A stretch of 64,000 nt of DNA from an uncultured Pelagibacteraceae bacterium (GTDB lineage: Bacteria > Pseudomonadota > Alphaproteobacteria > Pelagibacterales > Pelagibacteraceae), in NCBI GenBank assembly GCA_902535255.1, contig CACASQ010000001.1, forward strand, positions 1 through 64,000. The letters run 5' to 3'. The notes under the pieces were generated by a model. That model did not search any database, had not been told where the DNA came from, and saw only the letters and a list, made by a program, of their open reading frames with translations. Made by a program: the position numbers and the translations under genes. Shown here in pieces: positions 40,999 through 50,503 of the stretch; position 1 is the first letter of the stretch; each line of letters begins with the position of its first letter.

Positions 40999-42122
40999 TG
41001 AGTGAAGAAATTAAAAAAGGTTTGTTGGGGATAGTCGTTGACGAGACAACTATCTCACATGTGGTTCCTGAACTAAGTGCCTTAACCTATAGAGGTTATA
41101 CAGTTCAAGAACTTTGTGATAAGTGTGATTTCGAAGAAGTTGCTTATCTAGTGCTAAACGGAGAACTCCCAAACAAAAATCAGCTGAAAAAATTCATCAA
41201 ACAAGAAAGGTCAGAAAGAAAACTTTCTAAACAAATATTAAATGATATTAAAAAAATGCCTCGAAACGCTCATCCTATGGATGTAATTAGAACCTGTGTA
41301 AGTTTAATGGCATTAGAGGATAAAGACACAAAAGATAATTCACCTAAGGCAAATATGAGAAAGGCAATGAGAATATTTGCTAAAGCACCAACAGCTGTTG
41401 CTGCTTATTTCAGAACACGAAAAGGGAAATCAATTATAGCGCCAAGTAAAAAATTATCCTTTTCAGAAAATTTCTTTAAAATGATGTTTAATAAAGTCCC
41501 AGATAAAGAAATTGTAAGAGCATTTGATATTTCGTTGATATTATATGCAGAACACAGTTTCAACGTTTCGACATTCACAGCTAGAACAATTACATCTAGC
41601 TTGTCTGATTTACATGGTGCAATAACTGGAGCTATTGCCTCTTTAAAAGGTCCATTACATGGTGGAGCTAATGAAGCAGTAATGCATATGATGAAAGAGA
41701 TTGGAAAACCTGAAAAAGCAAAAGCTTGGATTGAAAACGCATTAAATAAAAAAAAGGTAGTAATGGGTTTTGGGCACAGAGTTTACCGTACAGGAGACTC
41801 GAGAGTACCAACAATGAAACACTATATGTTTAAGGTAGCTAAACTTTTGAAAAAAGAAAAATATACGAGAATGTATGAAATTTTAGAAAAAGTAATGTTA
41901 CAAAGAAAAAATATCCATCCAAATGTAGATTTTCCATGTGGTCCAACTTATTACATGATGGGTATCGATATAGATTTCTATACACCAATATTTGTAATGT
42001 CTCGTATTACTGGATGGTCCGCTCACATCATGGAACAACATGCTTCAAATAAACTTATTAGACCTTTGTCTAAATATAGAGGTGCTGAAGTGAGAGAAGT
42101 TATGTTATTAAACCAAAGATAA
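40998..42122 (+). CDS. prpC: 2-methylcitrate synthase/citrate synthase
   Basis: ISSLHGAITGAIASLKGPLHGGANEAVM-like, MGFGHRVYRTGDSR; next to prpB. Confidence 0.94.
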   Translation: MSEEIKKGLLGIVVDETTISHVVPELSALTYRGYTVQELCDKCDFEEVAYLVLNGELPNKNQLKKFIKQERSERKLSKQILNDIKKMPRNAHPMDVIRTCVSLMALEDKDTKDNSPKANMRKAMRIFAKAPTAVAAYFRTRKGKSIIAPSKKLSFSENFFKMMFNKVPDKEIVRAFDISLILYAEHSFNVSTFTARTITSSLSDLHGAITGAIASLKGPLHGGANEAVMHMMKEIGKPEKAKAWIENALNKKKVVMGFGHRVYRTGDSRVPTMKHYMFKVAKLLKKEKYTRMYEILEKVMLQRKNIHPNVDFPCGPTYYMMGIDIDFYTPIFVMSRITGWSAHIMEQHASNKLIRPLSKYRGAEVREVMLLNQR

Positions 42123-42311
42123 ATGACTTTAACTAATTTACTATTATTTTTAATCTTAGTTACGCTGGCTACATATACTTTTATGCCTTGGAAAGGTATA
42201 GATAAAGGTTCTTTAGTAAAAGTGGCGTCACAGTGGTTTATGTGGTTTGTAATATTTGCGGTTGTAGTTCTATTATCTACTTTTTTTGGAATTGAATTTT
42301 CTGGATTATAA
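42123..42311 (+). CDS. Hypothetical small membrane protein
   Basis: Two hydrophobic segments; immediately after prpC. Confidence 0.55.
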   Translation: MTLTNLLLFLILVTLATYTFMPWKGIDKGSLVKVASQWFMWFVIFAVVVLLSTFFGIEFSGL

Positions 42312-43194
42312 TTTTTTTCAACAAATAAGAATTTTAGATGGCGGCATGGGTCAAGAGCTGCTTAATCGTGGAGTAAAACCTCACGGATCACTCTGGGGAG
42401 CTTCAGCTTTATATAATCGGAAATATCATAAAACAGTTGTTAAAACTCATTACGATTTTATTAAAGCAGGTGCGGAAGTTATTGTTACTAATAGCTTTGG
42501 AAGTAGAAAACGAAGGCTTATTGAAAATGGATTGGTTAAAGAGTATAAAAATCTTAATGTTCAAGCGGGAAAATTAGCTAAAAGAGCTGTGGCTTTGTCT
42601 AAGAAAAAGATTTTGATTGCTGGAAGTTTACCTCCTCAAAACTTTACTTATTTTGCTGATCTTGGAAAAGATTTAAAATTTATAAAGGAAAGTTTTGATT
42701 CTCAAGCAAAATATCTCAATCCATATGTAGATTTCTTTTATTTAGATGTAATGAGTAGCTGGAAAGAGTGTTCGTTAGGTTTAAGTGCAATTAAAAAGTA
42801 TAAAAAAAAAGTTTTAGTTGGTATTCACATAAGGGATAAAGGATTATTGCCCTCAGGAGAAAAATTTATAACTGTAGCGAAGAAAGTCCAAAAACATAAA
42901 CCTGTTGGAATAATAGTTTCTTGTGTTTCTCACGAAGACCTACATGAAGTGATGAAAGACGCAAAAAAACTTAAAGTCCCATTTGGATTTAAGATAAATG
43001 CTTTTGAACATATTCCGCCAGGTTGGAAACCGGACTCGAATAATCCTAAAGTTCAGCTTGGAAAAAGAAAAGATCTCACTCCCAAAAAATTCTTTGAAAT
43101 TTGTAAAAATTTAAAGAAAAACGGAGTAAAAATTATTGGAGGTTGTTGTGAAATTACTCCAAAACACATCGAAAAGTTAAAGTCTTTAGTGTGA
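42286..43194 (+). CDS. Homocysteine S-methyltransferase family protein
   Basis: ILDGGMGQELLNRG, VTNSFGSRKRRL, IIGGCCEITPKHI Zn-Cys motif. Confidence 0.92.
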   Translation: MELNFLDYNFFQQIRILDGGMGQELLNRGVKPHGSLWGASALYNRKYHKTVVKTHYDFIKAGAEVIVTNSFGSRKRRLIENGLVKEYKNLNVQAGKLAKRAVALSKKKILIAGSLPPQNFTYFADLGKDLKFIKESFDSQAKYLNPYVDFFYLDVMSSWKECSLGLSAIKKYKKKVLVGIHIRDKGLLPSGEKFITVAKKVQKHKPVGIIVSCVSHEDLHEVMKDAKKLKVPFGFKINAFEHIPPGWKPDSNNPKVQLGKRKDLTPKKFFEICKNLKKNGVKIIGGCCEITPKHIEKLKSLV

Positions 43195-44037
43195 TTTAAT
43201 AATTTTTTGAGTAATTCTATCTAAAATGATTGCTAGAATTACAATTCCTGTTCCGCCGATAACCGCAGAACCAACATCAAGTCTTCCTAAGGCAATATAT
43301 ACAGTTAAACCTAGCCCCCCAGCACCTATAAGAGCTGCAATAACCACCATCGAAAGTGCAAGCATTAATGTTTGATTAACTCCTGCCATTATAGTTTTTA
43401 AAGACAAAGGAATTTCAATTTTAATTAATACTAAAAATTTTGTAAGTCCTAAACTTGATCCTGCCTCTTTAAATCCTTTGCCGACTTGCCTAATACCTAA
43501 ATTTGTTAATCGAATAATTGGTGGTAAAGCAAATATAATTGTAGCAACTACTCCAGGAGTTAAACCAACGCCGAAAAGCATAACTACAGGTATTAAATAA
43601 ACGAAACTTGGTATTGTTTGCATTATATCTAGCATAGGACGTAAAATAATTTCAAAAGTATTGCTTCTTGAGGCAATGATACCTAAAGGAATTCCTATTA
43701 ACATACAAAATAAAACAGCAGTAAAAATCATTGCAAGTGTAGTCATGCTTTCCGACCAAAGATCAACGAGATCGATAAAAAGCAAACTAAAAAAAGAAAA
43801 TATTGCAAATTTAATTCCATTAGTCTTGTAAGCAAAAATTACAAATATTAAAAGTATGATTGGAAAAGGAATAAAATTAAAAAGAGAATCTAAACTATTT
43901 AAAACAGCATCTATTGGGGCTGAAATTTTTTTAAAGAGTGGCCTTTGTTCGAATAGCCACTCTTTAATATTTCCTTCTATCCATTCACCTAATGGAATGT
44001 ATATTTCGTAATCTGAAGGGGCTAATTTTAAACTCAT
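43186..44037 (-). CDS. proW: Glycine betaine/proline ABC transporter permease (ProW-like)
   Basis: Binding-protein-dependent permease EAGSSLGLTKFLVLIKIEIPLSLKTIMAGVNQTLMLALSMVVIAALIGAGGLG. Confidence 0.92.
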   Translation of the reverse strand: MSLKLAPSDYEIYIPLGEWIEGNIKEWLFEQRPLFKKISAPIDAVLNSLDSLFNFIPFPIILLIFVIFAYKTNGIKFAIFSFFSLLFIDLVDLWSESMTTLAMIFTAVLFCMLIGIPLGIIASRSNTFEIILRPMLDIMQTIPSFVYLIPVVMLFGVGLTPGVVATIIFALPPIIRLTNLGIRQVGKGFKEAGSSLGLTKFLVLIKIEIPLSLKTIMAGVNQTLMLALSMVVIAALIGAGGLGLTVYIALGRLDVGSAVIGGTGIVILAIILDRITQKIIKSH

Positions 44038-44055
44038 TAAAATTAACCTGAACCT

Positions 44056-44997
44056 TTACTTGATCCAACTATCAAATGTACTTTGATTAGCTTTTATCCA
44101 TTCAGCTGCATGTTTCTTAATAGCCTTTTCGCTTTTCTCACCCTTGTTCATCTTCAAGTTCTGAGCAGCAATATCTCCAAGAGGTATAGAAGCTTTTTTA
44201 AGCATCTTTTCTACCTTAGGATTCGCTTTAAGAAAGTCTATGTTAGCCGCTGGTCTGATATCATCAGCACCAAAACCTAAATTTACTTTAGACTTTGTCG
44301 CATTAGCGATCTTAGTTGGTTTTGTTTTGCTGTATGGAACTTCAATCCAAACTACATCTTTACCAAGTTTTAAAGCTCCAACAGTCCAGTTAGGTGTCCA
44401 TGTGTAAAATAGAATTGATTTTCCATTTTTATATTTAGACACTGCATCTGCCATTGAAGCAGAGTAGTCTGCTTTTACTGGATTGATAAATTCACCTAAT
44501 CCTAGTTCTTCAAAGTGTTTTGTAATTTGTTTTTCACAACCCCAGCCTGGAGGGCAAGCGACCATGTCTGCTTTTCCATCTCCATTAGAGTCAAACTCTT
44601 TTGCATGTTTTTTAATATCCATTACACTCTTGATGCCAAATTTATCTGCTGATTTTTTATCAACTAAGTAACCTTGGGCTCCTCCACCCTTCATTACATA
44701 ACCTACTGGTTTAACTTTTCCTTTAGACTCTGATATGTAGCCATCATGAGTTCCGAACCAGCCGTTTACCCATAAATCAACATCACCTGATGTTGCTGCT
44801 ACATAAAACACTTGAGGTTTCATTACAGTTGGGCCTGAAACTTTGTAACCCATTTTCTCAAGAGCTGCCTTATAGATCTCAGCCTGAAAATAGCCTGTAT
44901 CCCAGTCTGCTTTACCCATCTTGATCTCATTGGCAAATACAGCACTACTAATAGTAAGAGCTGCAATTATTGATACTAAATGTTTTAAATATCTCAT
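44056..44997 (-). CDS. proX: Glycine betaine/proline ABC transporter substrate-binding protein (ProX-like), copy 1
   Basis: Signal peptide MRYLKHLVSIIAALTISSAVFA; start 44997 preceded by AGGAGGGAAG, better than track start 45057. Confidence 0.9.
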   Translation of the reverse strand: MRYLKHLVSIIAALTISSAVFANEIKMGKADWDTGYFQAEIYKAALEKMGYKVSGPTVMKPQVFYVAATSGDVDLWVNGWFGTHDGYISESKGKVKPVGYVMKGGGAQGYLVDKKSADKFGIKSVMDIKKHAKEFDSNGDGKADMVACPPGWGCEKQITKHFEELGLGEFINPVKADYSASMADAVSKYKNGKSILFYTWTPNWTVGALKLGKDVVWIEVPYSKTKPTKIANATKSKVNLGFGADDIRPAANIDFLKANPKVEKMLKKASIPLGDIAAQNLKMNKGEKSEKAIKKHAAEWIKANQSTFDSWIK

Positions 44998-45078
44998 CTT
45001 CCCTCCTAATTTAAAAAATTTTAACACGTATGAATTTTGAATGTAACCGTAATACAACTAAAAAGTGAGATATGTCTT

Positions 45079-45102
45079 ATATGCGCACCTTAGTGCGCAT
45101 AT
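45079..45102. terminator. 10-bp stem hairpin between the two proX copies
   Basis: ATATGCGCAC-CTTA-GTGCGCATAT perfect inverted repeat. Confidence 0.6.
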
Positions 45103-45124
45103 TTTCTTATTTGCTAATTAATTC

Positions 45125-46066
45125 TTAATTTATCCAACTATTAAAAGTTTTTTGATTCGATTTGATCCATTCTTCAGCATGTTTCTTTATTGCTTTTTCG
45201 CTTTTCTCACCCTTATTCATCTTTAAGTTTTGTGAAGCAATATCCGCTAAAGGTATAGATGCTTTTTTTAAAAACTTTTCTACCTTTGGATTATCTTTTA
45301 AAAAATCAACATTGGCAGCTGGTCTAATATCGTTTACGCCAAATCCCATATTAAGTTTTGACTTAGTTGCGTTTGGTACACTTACTACTTTAGTCTCACT
45401 AAAAGGAGCCTCGATCCAAACTACATCTTCACCTAATTTTAAAGTACCGACTGTCCAATTAGGTGTCCAAGTATAAAATAAAACAGATTTACCATTTTTA
45501 TATCTTGAAATTATATCTGCCATAGCAGCTGAGTAATCTGCTTTTATTGGATTAATAAATTCACCTAGACCAAGCTCTTCAAAATGTCTTGATATAATTT
45601 TTTCACAACCCCATCCCGGATGACAAGCGACCATGTCTGCTTTTCCATCTCCATTTGAGTCAAACTCTTTAGCGTGTTTTTTTATATCCATTACAGATTT
45701 AATATTAAATTTGTCTGCAGTTTTTTTGTCAATTAGGTAACCTTGCAATCCACCACTTTTAGCAACATAGCCTACAGGCTTTACCTTGCCCATAGCTTCT
45801 TTGACATATGAGTCATGGTTTCCAAACCATCCATTGACCCAAAGATCCATATCTCCTGCTGCTGCTGCAACATAGAACACCTGTGGTTTCATAACAGTTG
45901 GGCCAGTAACTTTATAACCCATTTTCTCTAGTGCTTTTTTATAAACCTCTGCCTGGAAATAACCAGTATCCCAATCAGCTTTTCCCATTTTTATTTCTTT
46001 TGCATTAATTGATAAGCTTAATGATGAAATAAAAACTATAGTAATTAATGTTTTTAAAAATTTCAT
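45125..46066 (-). CDS. proX: Glycine betaine/proline ABC transporter substrate-binding protein (ProX-like), copy 2
   Basis: Close paralog of 44056-44997 (shared EIKMGKADWDTGYFQAE..., MNKGEKSEKAIKKHA). Confidence 0.9.
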   Translation of the reverse strand: MKFLKTLITIVFISSLSLSINAKEIKMGKADWDTGYFQAEVYKKALEKMGYKVTGPTVMKPQVFYVAAAAGDMDLWVNGWFGNHDSYVKEAMGKVKPVGYVAKSGGLQGYLIDKKTADKFNIKSVMDIKKHAKEFDSNGDGKADMVACHPGWGCEKIISRHFEELGLGEFINPIKADYSAAMADIISRYKNGKSVLFYTWTPNWTVGTLKLGEDVVWIEAPFSETKVVSVPNATKSKLNMGFGVNDIRPAANVDFLKDNPKVEKFLKKASIPLADIASQNLKMNKGEKSEKAIKKHAEEWIKSNQKTFNSWIN

Positions 46067-46154
46067 AATTATCCTTTTGTTAAGATTATTTTAAATTATA
46101 AAAAATTATAATTAAAAGAGAGTATTGTCGCAGAAATGTTTTTTATAAGGAGAT

Positions 46155-46562
46155 CTAATCTTTTTTACACTTTTTACAAATACCAAAAAATTCTAAATTA
46201 AATCTTTTAAATTTCATTCCTTTTTTATGATTAAAATCCGATAAATATTTTGATAGTTTCATATCACTGATTTCATCAACCGTTTCACAACTTTCACAAA
46301 TTGAAAATGCAGTTGCTTTTGAAATTTCACAGTCTGAATTTCTACATGCAACAAAAGCATTTTTACTTTCAATTTTATGAATTTTCCCTGTCTCAACTAA
46401 TTTATCTAATGCTCGATAAACCTGTGGTGGAGCTTTAATTCCTTTCTTTTGGACACTAAAAAGTATTGTGTATGCTTTTAAAGGTTCTGAAGATTTATTA
46501 ATTAAATCAAAAATGATTTGTTGATTTTTTGAAAGATTATTTTCTTTATACATCTTGTCCAT
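46155..46562 (-). CDS. zur: Fur-family regulator, probably Zur
   Basis: Fur-like HTH and CXXC pairs (CESCE..., CKKCKKD); next to znuBC. Confidence 0.87.
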   Translation of the reverse strand: MDKMYKENNLSKNQQIIFDLINKSSEPLKAYTILFSVQKKGIKAPPQVYRALDKLVETGKIHKIESKNAFVACRNSDCEISKATAFSICESCETVDEISDMKLSKYLSDFNHKKGMKFKRFNLEFFGICKKCKKD

Positions 46563-46577
46563 TTTACTTGTTTATCA

Positions 46578-47381
46578 TTAATTTTTCAATTTAATCGATT
46601 GCTTGATATTTAATAATGAAAGTATGAATAAAAATAAGGAAGCTGCTATAATTGATGGGCCAGAGGATGTATTAAATTCTAGAGATGTAAACAAACCTAA
46701 AATTACTGACAATAAACCACCAAGTATTGAATAGACAACCATACCTTGTGGACTTGAAGAAATATTCCTAGCCATTGCTGCTGGTATTATTAACATTCCT
46801 GTAATTAATAATAATCCAACCATTTTAATTGAAATAGCAATAATTCCAGCCATTAAAATTGTGAAAATAGCTTTAGCTCTATCAGGATTTAAACCTTCTG
46901 CTTCTGCTAATTCATAATTTACTGTTGATGCAAATAAAGGTTTCCAAATTAATTTAAGAATAAGAAGAATTAATGGACCTCCTATCCATACAATTAATAA
47001 GTCGTCAACTGTTACAGCTAAAATATCTCCAAATAATAATCCCATTATATCGAACCTAATGAATGTTAAAAAACCAATAACGACAAGTCCAACTGCTAAA
47101 GATGAATGAGCTAAGAGTCCTAATAAAGCATCTCCTGGTAGATTAGTTCTTTTTTGAAGCTGGATTAATATTAATGCAATTAAAGATGAAATTATAAATA
47201 CTGAAAAAGCAATATTAAATTCCAAAGTATAAGCTAAGGTTACTCCAAGCAAAGCTGAGTGTGCGAGAGTGTCACCAAAATATGATAATCTTCTCCAAAT
47301 AACAAAACATCCAAGAGGCCCTGTTACAATCGCAATGCCTAGTCCAGCTATTAAAGCTCTTATAAAAAAATCATCTAACAT
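46578..47381 (-). CDS. znuB: Zinc ABC transporter permease
   Basis: ABC-3 permease; GDTLAHSALLGV. Confidence 0.94.
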   Translation of the reverse strand: MLDDFFIRALIAGLGIAIVTGPLGCFVIWRRLSYFGDTLAHSALLGVTLAYTLEFNIAFSVFIISSLIALILIQLQKRTNLPGDALLGLLAHSSLAVGLVVIGFLTFIRFDIMGLLFGDILAVTVDDLLIVWIGGPLILLILKLIWKPLFASTVNYELAEAEGLNPDRAKAIFTILMAGIIAISIKMVGLLLITGMLIIPAAMARNISSSPQGMVVYSILGGLLSVILGLFTSLEFNTSSGPSIIAASLFLFILSLLNIKQSIKLKN

Positions 47382-48128
47382 TTAATTTTTTTTTATTTCT
47401 CCTTCATTAGTGTGAATATGATCATGTCTATGTTCATACCTTGATAATATTTGAGAAGCTTGTTCACCGAACAAAGCTTTATATTCATTGTTTTTTGCAA
47501 CATCCATTGGAGAGCCTGAACAGCAGACATGCCCGTTTAAGCATACAACATGGTCTGTAGCACTCATCACTGTATGTAAATCATGTGAAATTAATAAAAT
47601 TCCACAATTCAATTCGTCAGTAATTTTCTTTATGAGTTTGTATAAAGCAATTTCACCAGTAAAATCTACGCCTTGTACTGGTTCATCAAGCACCAATAAA
47701 TTTGGTTTTTTTGAAATGGCTCTTGCTATTAATACTCTCTGAAATTCACCACCTGATAAATCACCCAAATTTTTATTTTTAAGTTGAATAACGCCAGTTA
47801 ATGATAGAGCTTCATTAATATCTTCATCTTTAAGATTCTCAGTCAATACCATGAAATCCTTCACTCTAAGTGGCAATGTCCAATCAATTGAAATTTTTTG
47901 AGGAACGTATCCAACTTTATTTGTAAATTTTTCAACTTCTCCATCAATTTTTTTATAAATTCCTAATGCAATTTTAGCAGTTGTAGTTTTTCCAGAACCA
48001 TTTGGCCCAATAAGAGTAACTATTTTTCCCTTTTCAATTTGTAGTGACACTCCTTTAACTAGCCATTTGTTCTTTAAACGGAAACCAGCTTGATTTAGTT
48101 TTACTAAAATATTTTGATTTGATGTCAT
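47382..48128 (-). CDS. znuC: Zinc ABC transporter ATP-binding protein
   Basis: LIGPNGSGKTTTAKIAL, LSGGEFQRVLIARAI, LLVLDEPVQGVD. Confidence 0.95.
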   Translation of the reverse strand: MTSNQNILVKLNQAGFRLKNKWLVKGVSLQIEKGKIVTLIGPNGSGKTTTAKIALGIYKKIDGEVEKFTNKVGYVPQKISIDWTLPLRVKDFMVLTENLKDEDINEALSLTGVIQLKNKNLGDLSGGEFQRVLIARAISKKPNLLVLDEPVQGVDFTGEIALYKLIKKITDELNCGILLISHDLHTVMSATDHVVCLNGHVCCSGSPMDVAKNNEYKALFGEQASQILSRYEHRHDHIHTNEGEIKKN

Positions 48129-48148
48129 TTTTTTCCTTGACTTAATAA

Positions 48149-48181
48149 TGTTATATTATTACATAGTGTTATATTATAACA
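48149..48181. promoter_or_regulatory. Two tandem candidate Zur boxes in znuC/znuA divergent promoter
   Basis: TGTTATATTATTACA (48149-48163) and perfect palindrome TGTTATATTATAACA (48167-48181), 18 bp apart. Confidence 0.82.
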
Positions 48182-48200
48182 AACCTTAAATATTATCATT

Positions 48201-49223
48201 ATGAAAAACATTAAAAAATTACCATTTATTTTATCAATAATATCTTTATTAACTATTTTTTCACCTGCAAATGCTGATATTAAAGTAGTCGCTTCAATTA
48301 AACCTATACATTCATTAGCAAGTTATTTGATGGATGGAGTGGGTAAACCTGATTTGATAGTAGACGGATATGCTTCACCACATGGATTTGCAATGAAACC
48401 TTCACACGCAAAAATGTTACAAAATGCCGACCTAATATTTTGGGTTGGTGAAGATTTAGAAAATTTTTTAGAAAAACCTTTAAAATCAATAGCAAAAAAA
48501 GCTGAGAAAATAGAATTAATGGAAATTAAGGGATTAACAAAATTAGAATTTAGAGAAAGAAACATATTCGATAATCATGACGATCATAAAGAGCACGGTC
48601 ACAAAGAAGATAAACATGATGATCATAAAGATCACGGTCACAAAGAAGATAAACATGATGATCATAAAGAACACGGTCACAAAGAAGATAAACATGATGA
48701 TCATCACGGGCATGGTCACGGTGAGCACGATCCACATATTTGGCTTGATCCAATGAATGCAAAAGTAATTTTAAGTGAAATGGCAGAGCATCTAATTGAA
48801 AACGATCAAGAAAATACATCTAAATACAAAGCTAATTTAAAAAAAGCACACAAAGATTTAGATAAACTTACAAAAAAAGTAAAATCTGAGTTAAATAAAG
48901 ATTTTAAATCAATTGTTTTTCATGACGCCTACCAGTACTTCGAAAAAAGATTTGATGTTAATGTTTTAGGAGCTTTTACAGTAAATACTGATGTATTACC
49001 TGGTGCAGAACAATTGTCTGAGATTAGAGAGGTGATTGAACATGAAAAAGTAAGCTGTGTATTTTCTGAACCTCAATTTAACCCTGACATAATCAAAGCA
49101 GTAGCAAAAGATACTAATATTAAGACTGGAGTTATAGATCCTTTAGGAGCAACTCTAAATCCAGGAAAAACTTTATATTTTGATTTAATCAGTAATATGT
49201 CTAAATCTTTTAAAGGTTGCTAA
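48201..49223 (+). CDS. znuA: Zinc ABC transporter substrate-binding protein with His-rich loop
   Basis: ZnuA fold motifs (ASIKPIHSLASYLMDGVG, GEHDPHIWLDPMNAK, FHDAYQYFEKRF). Confidence 0.96.
   Translation: MKNIKKLPFILSIISLLTIFSPANADIKVVASIKPIHSLASYLMDGVGKPDLIVDGYASPHGFAMKPSHAKMLQNADLIFWVGEDLENFLEKPLKSIAKKAEKIELMEIKGLTKLEFRERNIFDNHDDHKEHGHKEDKHDDHKDHGHKEDKHDDHKEHGHKEDKHDDHHGHGHGEHDPHIWLDPMNAKVILSEMAEHLIENDQENTSKYKANLKKAHKDLDKLTKKVKSELNKDFKSIVFHDAYQYFEKRFDVNVLGAFTVNTDVLPGAEQLSEIREVIEHEKVSCVFSEPQFNPDIIKAVAKDTNIKTGVIDPLGATLNPGKTLYFDLISNMSKSFKGC
48579..48730 (+). repeat. 39-bp tandem repeat (3 copies plus degenerate 4th) encoding DDHKEHGHKEDKH
   Basis: gatgatcataaagaNcacggtcacaaagaagataaacat at 48579, 48618, 48657. 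Confidence 0.95.
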
Positions 49224-49265
49224 GAATATTTCAAATAAAAAACTTAATTAAAAATAATTTTAACA

Positions 49266-50486
49266 TTAACTAAAATTTTTGTTATCTTCATTAATTGCTT
49301 CTTTAAGTCTTTTTAAATAATCGGGAATAGCACTTTTAACTCTGCTCCATGTGGGTATGAATGGAGTGTCCATAGGACTTTTTAAAAAAGAGTCACCAGC
49401 CTTTATTATGTTTAAAGCAAATAATTCAACTGTTTTTTCCTCAGTATGAGAATCAAATTTAAAACCATTCATTTCAGCATCACTTCTATAAATATCGATT
49501 AAATCTAATGCATATCGGTAATATGTAGCTTTTAATGATCTAAAATATTCAGGGCTAAATGTATTTCCTTGTGTTGCTAGTTTTCTTATTAATGTTTTGA
49601 TTATATCTAAAGACATCCTTGATAAACCTTTGTTTTCGTTATTTGCTGATAAGTCCTGATGTTTATGATCATATTTATCTGCTAAATCGACCTGGCAAAT
49701 ATTTTGAGGAGAAAAATTTCTTTGCATTTCTGATAGAATACCTACTTCAATACCCCAGTCAGAAGATATTCTCAGCTCTGGTAAAACGTTTCTTCTAAAG
49801 GAAAACTCTCCTGCTAGAGGATATTTAAATGATTTCATAAAATCTAAATAATCACTTCTTCCAATAGTTTTTTCTAAAGCATTCAATAAAGGAAATACTA
49901 GTAATCTTGCAACTCTACCATTCATTTTTCCGTTAGATATTCTTGGATAATATCCCTTACAAAACTCAAAATTAAAAAAAGGATTTACAACAGGATAAAA
50001 TAACTTTGCTAACATTCTCCTATCATAAGTTTTAATATCACAATCGTGAAGAGCAACAGATCTAGCTTCATCTCTTGCTATACACATACCAAGACAATAC
50101 CAAACATTTCTTCCCTTTCCCATTTCACTCGGTGCTAAACCTTTTTCTTTAAGTTCTTCATGTAATTTTTTTAATCTAGGTCCATCATTCCATAAAATTG
50201 TAAAAGGTGTCTTTAATTTTTTAAAAAATTTCCAAGCTTTAACAGCTTCAGCTTTTGAAGCCTTGTCTAAACCAATAATAATATGATTCAGATATTTTGT
50301 TTCACCAATCTGTTTTACAATATTAGGTAAAGCATCTCCTTTTAACTCAGAATATAAGCTTGGTAAAATTAATTCCATTTTTCTTTCTTTAGAAAATTTT
50401 ACTAATTCTTTTTCTATATCAGCTGTAGTTTTAGTTCCAAAATCGTGGAGATTTGAAATTATTCCATTTTGAGAAAAATCGCCCAT
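49266..50486 (-). CDS. Glucosyl-3-phosphoglycerate synthase-like glycosyltransferase (GT81-type)
   Basis: GDALPNIVKQI, GKGRNVWYCLG, ALHDCDIKTYDRRMLAKL, CKGYYPR. Confidence 0.78.
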   Translation of the reverse strand: MGDFSQNGIISNLHDFGTKTTADIEKELVKFSKERKMELILPSLYSELKGDALPNIVKQIGETKYLNHIIIGLDKASKAEAVKAWKFFKKLKTPFTILWNDGPRLKKLHEELKEKGLAPSEMGKGRNVWYCLGMCIARDEARSVALHDCDIKTYDRRMLAKLFYPVVNPFFNFEFCKGYYPRISNGKMNGRVARLLVFPLLNALEKTIGRSDYLDFMKSFKYPLAGEFSFRRNVLPELRISSDWGIEVGILSEMQRNFSPQNICQVDLADKYDHKHQDLSANNENKGLSRMSLDIIKTLIRKLATQGNTFSPEYFRSLKATYYRYALDLIDIYRSDAEMNGFKFDSHTEEKTVELFALNIIKAGDSFLKSPMDTPFIPTWSRVKSAIPDYLKRLKEAINEDNKNFS

Positions 50487-50503
50487 AATAAAATTTATTC
50501 CTT

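Noticed and set aside
48579-48730. Possible CRISPR-like array
   Set aside because: Contiguous in-frame tandem repeat without unique spacers, encoding a His-rich loop. No CRISPR array or cas genes seen in the window.
48304-48819. Three minus-strand ORFs antisense to znuA
   Set aside because: Arise from the repeat-rich znuA coding strand; no independent support.
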